Shown here: positions 45,639 to 54,736 of the stretch, piece by piece | How the letters are laid out: each line of letters starts with the position of its first letter | Numbering within the stretch: the stretch's first letter is position 1 | Assembly: GCF_010119225.1 (NCBI RefSeq) | Contig: NZ_WNKF01000003.1 | Coordinates: 310,001 to 374,000, forward strand | Length of the DNA: 64,000 bases | Reading direction: 5' to 3' | Source: Cyclobacterium roseum | Lineage (GTDB): Bacteria; Bacteroidota; Bacteroidia; Cytophagales; Cyclobacteriaceae | Position numbers and translations under genes: made by a program | The notes under the pieces: generated by a model | Told to the model about the DNA's origin: nothing | Seen by the model: only the letters and a program-made list of their open reading frames with translations | The model's database searches: none

Positions 45639-46541
45639 TTGGAGTTATTAAGTGTTCAATCTTTAAATAAATCCTATGGGGCCCATGTGGCACTCAAAGA
45701 CTTCGACCTGTCGGTAGGGCAAGGGCTCATATTTGGACTTTTAGGGCCGAATGGTGCAGGAAAGACGACCCTCATTCGAATCGTCAATCAAATCATCGAA
45801 CAGGATTCCGGACAGATTCTGATAAAAGGACAACCGCTAAAAATGCGGCATGTGCGGAATATCGGGTATTTGCCTGAGGAAAGAGGACTCTACAAAGCCA
45901 TGAAAGTCAAGGAGCAATTGCTCTATTTTGGCCAAATCAAAGGGCTTAAAAAGCAGGATGCGAAGGAAAGGATAACCGCCTGGCTGGACAAACTGGACCT
46001 GAGTAGGTGGAAAGAAAATAGAATCCAGGACCTTTCCAAAGGAATGGCCCAGAAGGTGCAATTTATCGCTACCGTGCTTCATCAACCCGATCTGCTGATT
46101 TTAGACGAGCCCTTTTCGGGTTTTGATCCCGTAAATGCTGAAATCATCAAAAATGAAATTCTGGAATTAAAACGGCAGGGAACAACCATTATTTTTTCCA
46201 CCCATCGCATGGAGTCGGTGGAATTGCTATGTGACCATATTGCGCTGATAAATCAGGCGCAAAAAATCCTGGACGGTCCGGTCAAGACCATAAAAAATCA
46301 ATCCAAAACTAACCGGTTCCGGGTGAAAATGATTCGAAAGGAGGAAGGAAATGCGGTTCCCTGGGGAACTATGGAACAGAAAGAAGGGTATGAGGAATTC
46401 ACCATGGACCTGAATGGGCGCCAACCAAACACCCTGCTTACCGAACTTATGGAATACGGTGAAATACTGGGATTCGAAGAGATTATCCCCAGCATTGAAG
46501 AAATTTTCATCCAAAAAGTAAACGAGAGCCATGTCAGGTAA
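45639..46541 (+). CDS. ABC transporter ATP-binding protein (NatA-like)
   Basis: A 300-residue ATPase with Walker [10 protein letters not shown], a signature of DLSKGMAQKVQF (in place of LSGGQ), Walker B LLILDEPFSGFDP and switch His in FSTHRME. A C-terminal extension of about 80 residues follows the ATPase domain, as in NatA and drug-export ATPases. The start is TTG 45639, directly before the conserved beginning ELLSVQSLNKSYG. It overlaps the permease gene by 11 bp. Confidence 0.92.
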   Translation: MELLSVQSLNKSYGAHVALKDFDLSVGQGLIFGLLGPNGAGKTTLIRIVNQIIEQDSGQILIKGQPLKMRHVRNIGYLPEERGLYKAMKVKEQLLYFGQIKGLKKQDAKERITAWLDKLDLSRWKENRIQDLSKGMAQKVQFIATVLHQPDLLILDEPFSGFDPVNAEIIKNEILELKRQGTTIIFSTHRMESVELLCDHIALINQAQKILDGPVKTIKNQSKTNRFRVKMIRKEEGNAVPWGTMEQKEGYEEFTMDLNGRQPNTLLTELMEYGEILGFEEIIPSIEEIFIQKVNESHVR

Positions 46542-47844
46542 GATTTTTCTAGTGATCAAAAGAGAATATCTGGCCAGGGTGAAAAAAAGATCCTTTTTAC
46601 TGGCTACCCTCATTACGCCACTTATTTTCCCCACGATATTGGGGCTCTTTCTTTGGATAGCCCTGTCGGATACTTCGACAGAGACCCGTAAATTGATCGA
46701 AGTGGTGGATGAAAACAACGCTTATTTTCTGGAGAGTAACGAAATGTACACCTTTTCCTATGGCGAGCTGAGTCCTGAGGAAGCTAAAAACCTGGTGCAG
46801 GAAGGGAAGCGCTTTGGTTTTTTATACATTCCCGAGTTGAACCTGGAAAGGCCACAGGGCATTTCTTTCTACAGTGAAGAAACCCCTGCGCTCTCCATGA
46901 TCAGCAGCCTGGAAGCTTCCCTAAAACAAAAAATTGAAGAGTTTCGGCTTTTTGCATCCGGTATCGACCCGGCGGTCTTGTCTTCATTAAAGACCAATGT
47001 CAATATTCAATCCATCATCGTCGGCGAACCGGGAGGGGAGCGGGTTTCCAATTCCGTCGTCAATTATGCCGTCGGCTTTATAGCTGGGATTTTGATTTAC
47101 ACCTTCATCTTTGTCTATGGAAATCAAATCATGCAGGGTGTCATCGAGGAAAAGTCCAGCCGGATTATCGAAATCCTGGTGTCCTCCCTCAAACCATTCC
47201 AACTAATGATGGGTAAAATCCTGGGGATTGGAGCGGTTGGCTTGACCCAGTTTTTGATCTGGATTGTGCTGATCAGTGCCATTTCTTCCCTGGTAATGGG
47301 CTATTTTGGAATGACCATGCCTCAGCAGCAAATGCTGGAAATGTCCGGGCAGCAGGAGCTTTTTCCCGATACTGGGCAAGAAGGTCTGATGGAAATGGTC
47401 CAACTGGTACAGGGGATCGATTTTTTTCAACTGACCCTTACTTTTCTGATTTATTTTATAGGAGGATATATGTTGTATGGTGCGTTCTTTGCCGCCATCG
47501 GTGCAGCAGTGGATAGTCCCTCGGATGCCCAGCAATTTATGTTTCCGGTGACCATTCCCCTTTTGATCGCCTATATGGGCTTGTTTATTTTTGTTTTGGA
47601 CGATCCAAACAGCCGCGTGTCTTATTGGCTTTCTATTATTCCATTTACCTCTCCTGTCGCGATGATGGGAAGGGTTAGCTTTGGGGTACCCTGGCATCAA
47701 CTTGCCCTTTCGATTGGGCTGCTGGTGGCTGGGTTTCTCTCCACCACCTGGATGGCAGGCAAAATTTACCGTATTGGTATCCTGGTGCATGGTACCAAGG
47801 TGGGATACAAAGTGTTATGGAAGTGGCTTAAGGATAATGGGTAA
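46531..47844 (+). CDS. ABC-2 type transporter permease (NatB-like)
   Basis: A 437-residue permease: first membrane helix at about 26-47, a large extracellular domain (about 50-180), then five or six helices, the ABC-2/NatB topology. The cytoplasmic coupling segment VIEEKSSRIIEILVSSLKPFQLMMGKI matches the NatB family. Its 11-bp overlap with the ATPase gene makes a dedicated exporter pair. Substrate (Na+, antibiotic or lipid) cannot be inferred. Confidence 0.9.
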   Translation: MSGKIFLVIKREYLARVKKRSFLLATLITPLIFPTILGLFLWIALSDTSTETRKLIEVVDENNAYFLESNEMYTFSYGELSPEEAKNLVQEGKRFGFLYIPELNLERPQGISFYSEETPALSMISSLEASLKQKIEEFRLFASGIDPAVLSSLKTNVNIQSIIVGEPGGERVSNSVVNYAVGFIAGILIYTFIFVYGNQIMQGVIEEKSSRIIEILVSSLKPFQLMMGKILGIGAVGLTQFLIWIVLISAISSLVMGYFGMTMPQQQMLEMSGQQELFPDTGQEGLMEMVQLVQGIDFFQLTLTFLIYFIGGYMLYGAFFAAIGAAVDSPSDAQQFMFPVTIPLLIAYMGLFIFVLDDPNSRVSYWLSIIPFTSPVAMMGRVSFGVPWHQLALSIGLLVAGFLSTTWMAGKIYRIGILVHGTKVGYKVLWKWLKDNG

Positions 47845-47975
47845 AGCCCCGGATTTGTAGCCCTTTGGGCAATGCATCCTTTCCCAGGTATTTTTTTCGG
47901 TTTTGCAGGCAATAATGAGGGAGATCTATTGTTTCTGTTAATGAACTTCTTTAAGTTGGGACACACGTTTAATTA

Positions 47976-49178
47976 ATGAAGAACAAATTTCAAGACCTGA
48001 CCTCACTGGACCTTTACCAAAACAGGGGAAAAGTAAAATGGGGGGTATTCGCCTTTTCCATCATCATTGGATTGGGCTCCATCTATTATACCAATACCCT
48101 GGTAGAAGAACTCAAAATAAGAGAGAAACGGCAGGTAGATTTGTATGCGGAAGCACTGGAGTACGCCTCGTTAAATTCCGATAACCTTACCTTTATTTTT
48201 CAGGTAATCATTCAGGAAAATAAATCCATCCCCGTCATCACCGTTAATGCCGAAGGCGAACCCATAGAATATAAAAATGTTCACTTCAGGAAAAATAGTA
48301 CGGAGGAGGAAAAAAGGGATCAGTTGCTGGAAGAATTGGCAGCGATGAAGGACCTTTATGAACCGATTCGCCTGTCGGACGATGCCTTTATTTTTTACCG
48401 AAATTCTGATCTGCTTACCCGCTTGCAATACTACCCCTATGTACAGTTATCCGTTATTTTGGTCTTTGGGGTACTGGCTTATGCCTTTTTTAACCAAAGC
48501 AAAGTAGCCGAACAAAACCGGCTATGGGCCGGACTGACCAAGGAAACCGCGCATCAGCTGGGTACGCCCCTGGCCTCCCTGATGGCCTGGGTCGATTACC
48601 TGAAAAATTCCCCGGTGTTTGAAGAAAATCAGGAAGTGATCACGGAACTGGAAAAGGATACCCGAAAGCTAAGCATGGTTACCGAACGATTTAGCAATAT
48701 CGGAAGCACCCCGGTCATTAAACCCGAAAACGTATACGGAGTAGTTGCAGATGCTATCAATTATCTTCGACCACGGATTTCCAGTAAGGTTAGCATTGAT
48801 CTTAATTCCCATGCCGAAAATATTTACGCCCAGATGAATCGCTCCCTGTTCGAATGGGTAATCGAGAATATTTGTAAAAACGCAGTAGATGCCATGAAAG
48901 GGCAAGGAGCTATTCGGATAAACATCGTGAAGGAAAGCGAAAAATATGTCTTTATTGATATCAGCGATACCGGGAAGGGCATGGAAAAGAAAATGTTCAC
49001 CAAGGTATTTAATCCGGGCTTCACCACGCGTCAACGTGGCTGGGGGCTGGGACTCACCCTGGCCAAACGGATCATTGAAGGATACCATAGCGGAAGGATT
49101 TTTGTCAATGCGTCCGAATTGGGCAAAGGCACTACCTTTCGGATCGTATTGCTCGGTGTGAGGGATTCGGAAGAATGA
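47976..49178 (+). CDS. sensor histidine kinase, orphan
   Basis: A 400-residue membrane kinase: helix 1 (about 22-41), periplasmic sensor region (about 42-148), helix 2 (about 150-170), H-box with phosphorylated His in TAHQLGTPLASL (about residue 191), and HATPase domain with N-box ENICKNAVDAM, G1 DTGKGMEKK, F-box FNPGFTT and G2 GWGLGLTLAKRI. No response regulator lies within the window, so its partner is elsewhere. The signal is unknown. It is 22 bp upstream of the GH32 gene on the same strand, so cotranscription is possible. Confidence 0.9.
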   Translation: MKNKFQDLTSLDLYQNRGKVKWGVFAFSIIIGLGSIYYTNTLVEELKIREKRQVDLYAEALEYASLNSDNLTFIFQVIIQENKSIPVITVNAEGEPIEYKNVHFRKNSTEEEKRDQLLEELAAMKDLYEPIRLSDDAFIFYRNSDLLTRLQYYPYVQLSVILVFGVLAYAFFNQSKVAEQNRLWAGLTKETAHQLGTPLASLMAWVDYLKNSPVFEENQEVITELEKDTRKLSMVTERFSNIGSTPVIKPENVYGVVADAINYLRPRISSKVSIDLNSHAENIYAQMNRSLFEWVIENICKNAVDAMKGQGAIRINIVKESEKYVFIDISDTGKGMEKKMFTKVFNPGFTTRQRGWGLGLTLAKRIIEGYHSGRIFVNASELGKGTTFRIVLLGVRDSEE

Positions 49179-49200
49179 GCCAACAGAAAATAAATAACCA

Positions 49201-50709
49201 ATGAATCAACTGGTAAAACATATTACAATTGCCTTGGCCTTATTTTTGGTCTTTTCTTGCCAAACCGATCAGTCGGAAACGGTTTCCGAATCTTCCGGGA
49301 ACACCTATCAGGAGCCGCATCGACCTCAATTTCACTTCAGTCCGAAAGCCAATTGGATGAATGATCCCAACGGCATGGTTTATTTCGAAGGGGAATACCA
49401 CTTATTCTATCAATACTATCCGGATAGCACCGTTTGGGGACCCATGCATTGGGGGCATGCGGTAAGCACGGACTTGGTTCATTGGGAGCAACTTCCTGTA
49501 GCGCTTGAGCCGGATGAATTGGGATGGATATTTTCAGGGTCAGCAGTTTTTGACGCTGAAAATACCAGCGGCCTGGGTACGGAGGATAACCCTCCGCTGG
49601 TAGCCATTTACACCTACCACGATCCGGTAGGAGCCGATGCCGGCCGGGATGATTTTCAGACGCAGGGAATCGCCTTTAGCCTGGATAAGGGTAGGACCTG
49701 GAAAAAATATGAGGATAACCCCGTTTTAGCAAATCCAGGGATACGGGATTTTCGAGACCCCAAGGTGAGTAAAATTCAGGTAGAGGGTCGGGATAAATGG
49801 ATGATGTCCCTGGCAGTAAAAGATAAGATTAGTTTTTATTCCTCTGAAGACCTGCTCCAATGGACACATGAAAGCGACTTCAATCCTCCCTGGGCGGCCT
49901 ATGGAGGTGTTTGGGAATGCCCCGATCTGTTTCCCTTGACGACTCCCGATGGTCAGGAAAAATGGGTGTTACTGGTAAGTATCAATCCGGGAGGACCGAA
50001 TGGAGGTTCCGCTACGCAATATTTCATAGGAGATTTTGACGGACAAACCTTTTCCACCGATCAAAACGAAATAAAATGGCTGGACTACGGGGCCGATAAT
50101 TATGCCGGCGTGACCTGGTCCAATATTCCCGCCTCAGACGGAAGGAAGTTGTTTATTGGATGGATGAGCAACTGGCTATATGCCAATGTAGTACCTACCG
50201 AAGTATGGCGATCGGCCACTACCCTTCCCCGGGAGTTATTGCTTTGGGGCAAATCACCGGAATGGCACCTCGCTTCCCGGCCGGTAAAAGAATTGCAAAA
50301 ATTACGAAAAAGCAGCCATGAGATCTCCGGAGATACTATTTTACTGGAGGAAGAATTGGCCGAACTCGTACTGACTCCTGATGAGGAAACTTTTAGAATC
50401 GTTTTCAATAATTCTGAAGGGGAACAGGTAATTCTGGAAAAAGCGGATGGGATACTGATACTGGACAGGACGCAATCGGGTTTGGTGGATTTTAATGAAC
50501 GTTTTCCAGCTCGACACCAGGCACCGCTGGGGGATCTAACGGTTCAGAATCTCCGTATTTATCTGGATCGGTCTTCCATCGAGGTATTTATCAATGAGGG
50601 CGAATTGGTGATGACGGATTTGCTGTTTCCAGAGCATAGGTATACACAAATCGAACTAAAGGGCTTTGCTGACGAAAACCGGTTGCACTACCTGAATTCC
50701 ATTTGGTAA
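49201..50709 (+). CDS. glycoside hydrolase family 32 lipoprotein (fructan hydrolase/levanase-like)
   Basis: A 502-residue lipoprotein with lipobox LVFSC (Cys 20). GH32 motifs: WMNDPNG with the nucleophile Asp, FRDPKV with the transition-state Asp, and WECPDLF with the acid/base Glu. The C-terminal beta-sandwich (about 380-502) is present, with the signature SSIEVFINEGE. It should hydrolyse fructans or sucrose at the cell surface or in the periplasm. No SusCD or fructokinase genes are adjacent, so it is not part of a visible utilisation locus. Confidence 0.93.
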   Translation: MNQLVKHITIALALFLVFSCQTDQSETVSESSGNTYQEPHRPQFHFSPKANWMNDPNGMVYFEGEYHLFYQYYPDSTVWGPMHWGHAVSTDLVHWEQLPVALEPDELGWIFSGSAVFDAENTSGLGTEDNPPLVAIYTYHDPVGADAGRDDFQTQGIAFSLDKGRTWKKYEDNPVLANPGIRDFRDPKVSKIQVEGRDKWMMSLAVKDKISFYSSEDLLQWTHESDFNPPWAAYGGVWECPDLFPLTTPDGQEKWVLLVSINPGGPNGGSATQYFIGDFDGQTFSTDQNEIKWLDYGADNYAGVTWSNIPASDGRKLFIGWMSNWLYANVVPTEVWRSATTLPRELLLWGKSPEWHLASRPVKELQKLRKSSHEISGDTILLEEELAELVLTPDEETFRIVFNNSEGEQVILEKADGILILDRTQSGLVDFNERFPARHQAPLGDLTVQNLRIYLDRSSIEVFINEGELVMTDLLFPEHRYTQIELKGFADENRLHYLNSIW

Positions 50710-51027
50710 CCAGAGTTCGTTAATAAAATAGTAACCTAAGTTCGATCTATGTTCCGTAAAAAGGTTCAACCCCGTCTGGGGTTGGAGGTTCGTTTTTGTT
50801 AGCTTTCCGCAGGTTGCACCCACGGTTATTGTTCCGAAACAAATGGGTAATCACCTGAAAGGGCAATCATCTGGGCATCCATCCCAATCTCCTCTTCATT
50901 GACACCGCCTTAAATAAAGAGTCGCAGAGGGGGCAAAGATTAGCATTTACCGAAAGGGAATACTAGTATATTTCACGCAGCGCCCGCCACGTATCCGCCG
51001 CGGTCGCCACGTGAACTAATTCTTTTA
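50710..51027. other. intergenic region with hairpin and repeat remnants
   Basis: This 318-bp gap has no convincing gene. A 7-bp stem CAACCCC/GGGGTTG with a GTCT loop at 50767-50784 is followed eight bases later by five T's and may end the GH32 transcript. Beyond it, short GC-rich segments near 50930-51010 (GTCGCAGAGG, TTTCACGCAG, and a GCCACGT.../...GCCACGTG pair around CCGCGG) look like degenerate dispersed repeats. A full copy was not recognised. Confidence 0.4.
50767..50797 (+). terminator. probable terminator/hairpin after the GH32 gene
   Basis: Stem CAACCCC/GGGGTTG, 4-base loop, T run at 50793-50797. The gap between stem and T's makes termination less certain than elsewhere. Confidence 0.45.
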
Positions 51028-52659
51028 TTATTCTCCCAGAAAGGGATAACGATAGTCAGTTGCACTAACAAAGGTTTCCTTGATGGTTCGGGGAGAAACC
51101 CAGCGCAGCAAATTCACCATGGAGCCTGCCTTATCATTGGTGCCGGAAGCCCTGGCTCCTCCAAAGGGCTGTTGCCCTACTACTGCACCCGTGGGCTTGT
51201 CATTAATGTAGAAATTTCCGGCGGCATGACGGAGTTTGGTGGTGGCCAGTTCGATGGCGTAGCGATCCCGGGAAAACACCGCTCCGGTAAGGGCATAGGG
51301 AGAGGTCTGATCCACCAGCTCAAGGGCTTCTTCAAAATGATCCCCCTGATACACGTAAATGGTCAATACGGGTCCGAAGATCTCCTCGACCATGGTTTTA
51401 TAAAGCGGATCCTGAACCAGTAGTACCGTAGGTTCTATAAAGTAACCTTTGGACTTGTCGTAATTCCCACCGGCAATCAGCTCCACATGGGCCGATTTTT
51501 TAGCTTCTTCAATGTAACCGCTAATTTTGTCGAAGGCTTTTTCATCAATGACGGCATTGATGAAATTTCCGAAAACTTCCGTTCCTCCCATTTTCATGGA
51601 CTTCAGGTCGGCTGTTAAAAAGCCCTTTACCTCTTCCCACAAGTTAGCCGGAATGTAGGCACGGGAAGCGGCACTGCATTTTTGTCCCTGGTATTCAAAG
51701 GCTCCCCGGCTGAGGGCCGTGGCTACCGCCTTCGGGTCGGCCGATTTGTGGGCAATGACAAAGTCCTTTCCGCCAGTTTCCCCCACGATTCTGGGGTAAG
51801 ATTTGTAGCGCGAGATGTTTTGCCCGATGGTTTTCCATAGATGCTGAAATACGCCGGTGGAGCCCGTAAAATGCAAGCCTGCAAAATCGGGATGCGAAAA
51901 GATCACTTCTCCGGCATCCGGTCCATCCACATAGATCAGATTAATGACACCATCCGGGACTCCTGCTTCCTTAAATACCTGCATCAATACATTCGCAGCA
52001 TAAATCTGTGTATGCGCCGGTTTCCAAATGACGGTATTGCCCATCATGGCGGGTGCCGTTGGCAGGTTACCGGCAATCGCCGTGAAATTAAAGGGCGTAA
52101 TGGCAAATACAAACCCTTCCAGCGGCCGGTGTTCCGTCCGGTTCCACACGCCATCACTGCTGATTGGGGGCTGCTGCGCATAGATTTCGCTCATGAATTT
52201 TACATTAAAACGCAGAAAATCGATCAGCTCGCAAGCGGCATCGATTTCCGCCTGGAAGGCATTTTTGGATTGCCCCAGCATGGTGGCGGCATTGATCTTG
52301 TCCCGGTAGGGGCCCGAAAGCAAATCGGCTGCTTTTAGAAAAATAGCTGCCCGTTGCTCCCATTGCATGTTTTCCCAGGCATGTTTGGCACCAAGTGCAG
52401 CATTAACCGCCTGGGTAACATGGCCCTTGTCTCCTACATGATAATGTCCCAACAGGTGTCCATGATCATGCGGGGGGTGAATGGGTTGGGTACTTTCGGT
52501 CCGGATCTCTTCGCTCCCAATATACATGGGGATGTCCGCTACCTGAGACCGGGCCGACCGAATAGCTTCCTGTAGGGAAGTTCGTTCTGCGGATCCCGGA
52601 GCATAGTTCTTAACGGGTTCATTGGTCGGTTCGGGTACGGTAAAAAAGCCTTTAAGCAT
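51028..52659 (-). CDS. pruA: L-glutamate gamma-semialdehyde dehydrogenase
   Basis: A 543-residue aldehyde dehydrogenase, the length and type of the stand-alone P5C dehydrogenase that oxidises glutamate semialdehyde to glutamate in proline catabolism. Catalytic residues: Cys in EYQGQKCSAASRAY and Glu in VGETGGKDF; ITPFNFTAIAGNLP and the QQPFGGARASGTNDKAG tail are typical of PruA. Proline dehydrogenase (putA/prodh) is not adjacent. It is 76 bp downstream of the HAD hydrolase gene on the same strand. Confidence 0.95.
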   Translation of the reverse strand: MLKGFFTVPEPTNEPVKNYAPGSAERTSLQEAIRSARSQVADIPMYIGSEEIRTESTQPIHPPHDHGHLLGHYHVGDKGHVTQAVNAALGAKHAWENMQWEQRAAIFLKAADLLSGPYRDKINAATMLGQSKNAFQAEIDAACELIDFLRFNVKFMSEIYAQQPPISSDGVWNRTEHRPLEGFVFAITPFNFTAIAGNLPTAPAMMGNTVIWKPAHTQIYAANVLMQVFKEAGVPDGVINLIYVDGPDAGEVIFSHPDFAGLHFTGSTGVFQHLWKTIGQNISRYKSYPRIVGETGGKDFVIAHKSADPKAVATALSRGAFEYQGQKCSAASRAYIPANLWEEVKGFLTADLKSMKMGGTEVFGNFINAVIDEKAFDKISGYIEEAKKSAHVELIAGGNYDKSKGYFIEPTVLLVQDPLYKTMVEEIFGPVLTIYVYQGDHFEEALELVDQTSPYALTGAVFSRDRYAIELATTKLRHAAGNFYINDKPTGAVVGQQPFGGARASGTNDKAGSMVNLLRWVSPRTIKETFVSATDYRYPFLGE

Positions 52660-52735
52660 AAAATGTAAATGTTTTGTTAAAAGAAATGGTTTTATCAGGA
52701 TTTCATTTTATAAACGAACTGCTAAGGCGCAGGGT

Positions 52736-53431
52736 TCACAGGAAGCTCTTTAGTTCTGACAGGTGCCGAATGGTAAAAGTGGCCGGAACCGGGCTTTGGA
52801 TATCTCCGGGGTTAAAGTGGACCTGGTCGATAGCTGCGTTTTTTGCTCCTTGTATGTCCGAATTGGGATTATCGCCAATCATCAGGCATTCCTCAGAAAT
52901 AGTGCCAATTTCGCGGAGCGTATGGGCAAAAATCCGTTGATCGGGTTTGCGGAATCCGGAACTTTCGGAGGTAACAATTACCTTGAAATGCCTTTCGAGG
53001 TCAGAGGCCTTTAATTTGGCATATTGGCTCTCATTAAATCCATTGGTGACAATGTGTAGGTCGTATTTTTCCCCCAGGTATTGCAGGATTTCCACGGCCT
53101 GATCCATTACTTTTGCTTTGGAAGAGGTAAGGCTGATAAAATCATCTTCCAGGGATTTGGGGATTTGGGAAGTAGCTAGCCGGGCTTTGGTAAAAACCTT
53201 CTGAAACCGGATGGCCCGCAGCTGGTCTCGATCTACCTGACCACTGTTAAATTGATCCCAAAGTTCGAGATTGGTGGCCTGGAAGGCCTCAAAAAAGGTT
53301 TCAAAATTTGATTCGCCCAGTTCGGCCAGGCGGTGCCGTGCAAACAATTCTGTCAGGGAATCCCTGACATTGCTGTCGTAATCCCATAAGGTATGATCCA
53401 GGTCAAAAAGAAGGTGTCGGTAGGCTTTCAT
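52736..53431 (-). CDS. YjjG-family noncanonical pyrimidine nucleotidase (HAD superfamily)
   Basis: A 231-residue HAD phosphatase. Motif I is FDLDHTLWDYDSN, motif II is IVTNGF, motif III is the Lys in SSGFRKPDQRIF, motif IV is MIGDNPNSDIQGA. The helical cap lies between motifs I and II. YjjG-type enzymes dephosphorylate noncanonical pyrimidine nucleotides to protect DNA. It starts 6 bp after the ArsR-like gene ends, so both form one operon. Confidence 0.9.
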   Translation of the reverse strand: MKAYRHLLFDLDHTLWDYDSNVRDSLTELFARHRLAELGESNFETFFEAFQATNLELWDQFNSGQVDRDQLRAIRFQKVFTKARLATSQIPKSLEDDFISLTSSKAKVMDQAVEILQYLGEKYDLHIVTNGFNESQYAKLKASDLERHFKVIVTSESSGFRKPDQRIFAHTLREIGTISEECLMIGDNPNSDIQGAKNAAIDQVHFNPGDIQSPVPATFTIRHLSELKSFL

Positions 53432-53437
53432 GGAAAG

Positions 53438-53821
53438 TTACTTTCGGTACAGGTTGTTTTCAATTTTGTTTTTGGCCAATTCCCGGTTGGAGTAAAGGAT
53501 ATCGTAAATTTCCTGATCCCGCAATAAGTTTTGGTCCTTTTGGATAAATTTCAGGATCTGCCCCAGGATTTCCTGCGCTTCTTCCAAAATATAGTAGAAA
53601 GTCCATTGGTCGTTTTTTCTACTTCCTATTAAACCCGCATGTTTTAAATAGGTTACATGCCGGCTTGTTTTCGTCTGCGTAAAATCAAGTATGTGCTCCA
53701 GGTCAGAAATACACAATTCCTTATTTTGAATCAGCAAATGGAGGATTCGTACCCTCGGCTCCTCTGAAAGGGCCTTGAAGACACGCATCCCATAGTTTAA
53801 ACTTATGTTTTTTAGCCGCAT
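53438..53821 (-). CDS. ArsR-family winged-helix transcriptional regulator
   Basis: A 127-residue regulator with the ArsR winged helix: LSEEPRVRILHLLIQNKELCISDLEHIL, then recognition helix QTKTSRHVTYLKHAGLI and wing SRKNDQWTFYYIL. The ELC segment corresponds to the metal-sensing ELCV motif of ArsR/SmtB, but the second Cys is lacking, so metal sensing is doubtful. It is cotranscribed with the nucleotidase and divergent from the 53960 gene, which it might control. Confidence 0.85.
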   Translation of the reverse strand: MRLKNISLNYGMRVFKALSEEPRVRILHLLIQNKELCISDLEHILDFTQTKTSRHVTYLKHAGLIGSRKNDQWTFYYILEEAQEILGQILKFIQKDQNLLRDQEIYDILYSNRELAKNKIENNLYRK

Positions 53822-53959
53822 TTAATTAACTTTAACAAATTAAACGGATTGAAGTTAATGAATTCAGGGGTTTTTCTCTTATTATCGTAAAAACATTGAC
53901 TTTGTTACTAAACAGGCCTGGTTTCTTCTCGTTATGTATAGAAGCAGGCTAACGGAAAA

Positions 53960-54613
53960 ATGAATCACGTGAAACCATCTATAAAAATACTATTTCTATT
54001 TTTAATAGCTTATGTAGGAATAACCTTACAAGCCCAGGCTCAGGATGACCCGGATCAGAAAGTGGTACAGCTTTCGGGAGTCATTCTTAATGCAGATAGC
54101 ACCATTGCCATTCCCGGGGTGAACATTTACGTGCCCAAAAAGGGCAGGGGCACCAGTAGTAATCGATTCGGGTATTTTTCCATGCCGGTGTTGGCCGGAG
54201 ATAGTGTGGTGTTTTCCTTTATCGGCCTCAAAAGGCAGACCATCACCATTCCTGAAAACATCGAAGAGGATAAAGTTAGTTACATTCTGACCATGGTGGA
54301 GGATGAAATTGCCTTGCAGGAAGTACAGGTGATGCCGTATCCTACGGAAGAGGAATTTAAAAATGCCATTCTGGCCGTGAATGTAGATGCAGAACCACCG
54401 CTCAACCGGGGCAACCTGAGTCCGCAACTGCTTCTGCGCTGGGCGGAAGAAATGCCCGCATCCGGCAATGAGAATTTCCGGCAATTTACTAACCAGCAGA
54501 CCCAGCAAACCCTGGACCGATACGGGCCAAGACCGCTGCCCCTGCTTAACCCTTTTGCCTGGGCCCAATTTATCAAATCCATCAAAAACGGAGACCTGAA
54601 AAACAGGGATTGA
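53960..54613 (+). CDS. CarboxypepD_reg-like domain protein, exported
   Basis: A 217-residue exported protein: signal peptide (ending LQAQAQ), then a beta-sandwich like the N-terminal domain of TonB receptors (LSGVILNADSTIAIPGVNIYVPKKGRGTSSNRFGYFSMPV, from about 38), and a helical C-terminal region without known motifs. It stands alone, with no plug or barrel. Such stand-alone domains occur in Bacteroidota with unknown role. It precedes pafA, which has its own promoter element. Confidence 0.75.
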   Translation: MNHVKPSIKILFLFLIAYVGITLQAQAQDDPDQKVVQLSGVILNADSTIAIPGVNIYVPKKGRGTSSNRFGYFSMPVLAGDSVVFSFIGLKRQTITIPENIEEDKVSYILTMVEDEIALQEVQVMPYPTEEEFKNAILAVNVDAEPPLNRGNLSPQLLLRWAEEMPASGNENFRQFTNQQTQQTLDRYGPRPLPLLNPFAWAQFIKSIKNGDLKNRD

Positions 54614-54704
54614 TTCCGACAAAGCTTTGAATCACTTTCCGTCCGTTAACCCAAATTTTTGGAATTGCAGCACCTTTTATGCATTTCTTGAAGGGGCAAT
54701 CCGG

Positions 54705-54712
54705 TATATTTG
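54705..54712 (+). promoter_or_regulatory. pafA -7 element TATATTTG
   Basis: A full TAnnTTTG match. It covers the in-frame TTG at 54710 and supports the ATG at 54737 as start. A TTG 14 bp upstream is too close for a good -33 element. Confidence 0.45.
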
Positions 54713-54736
54713 CGCAAATCAGAAACCAATAGCATT

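Noticed and set aside
47203-47790. 195-codon minus-strand reading frame over the ABC-2 permease
   Set aside because: His/Asn/Lys/Gln-rich sequence typical of antisense to membrane helices.
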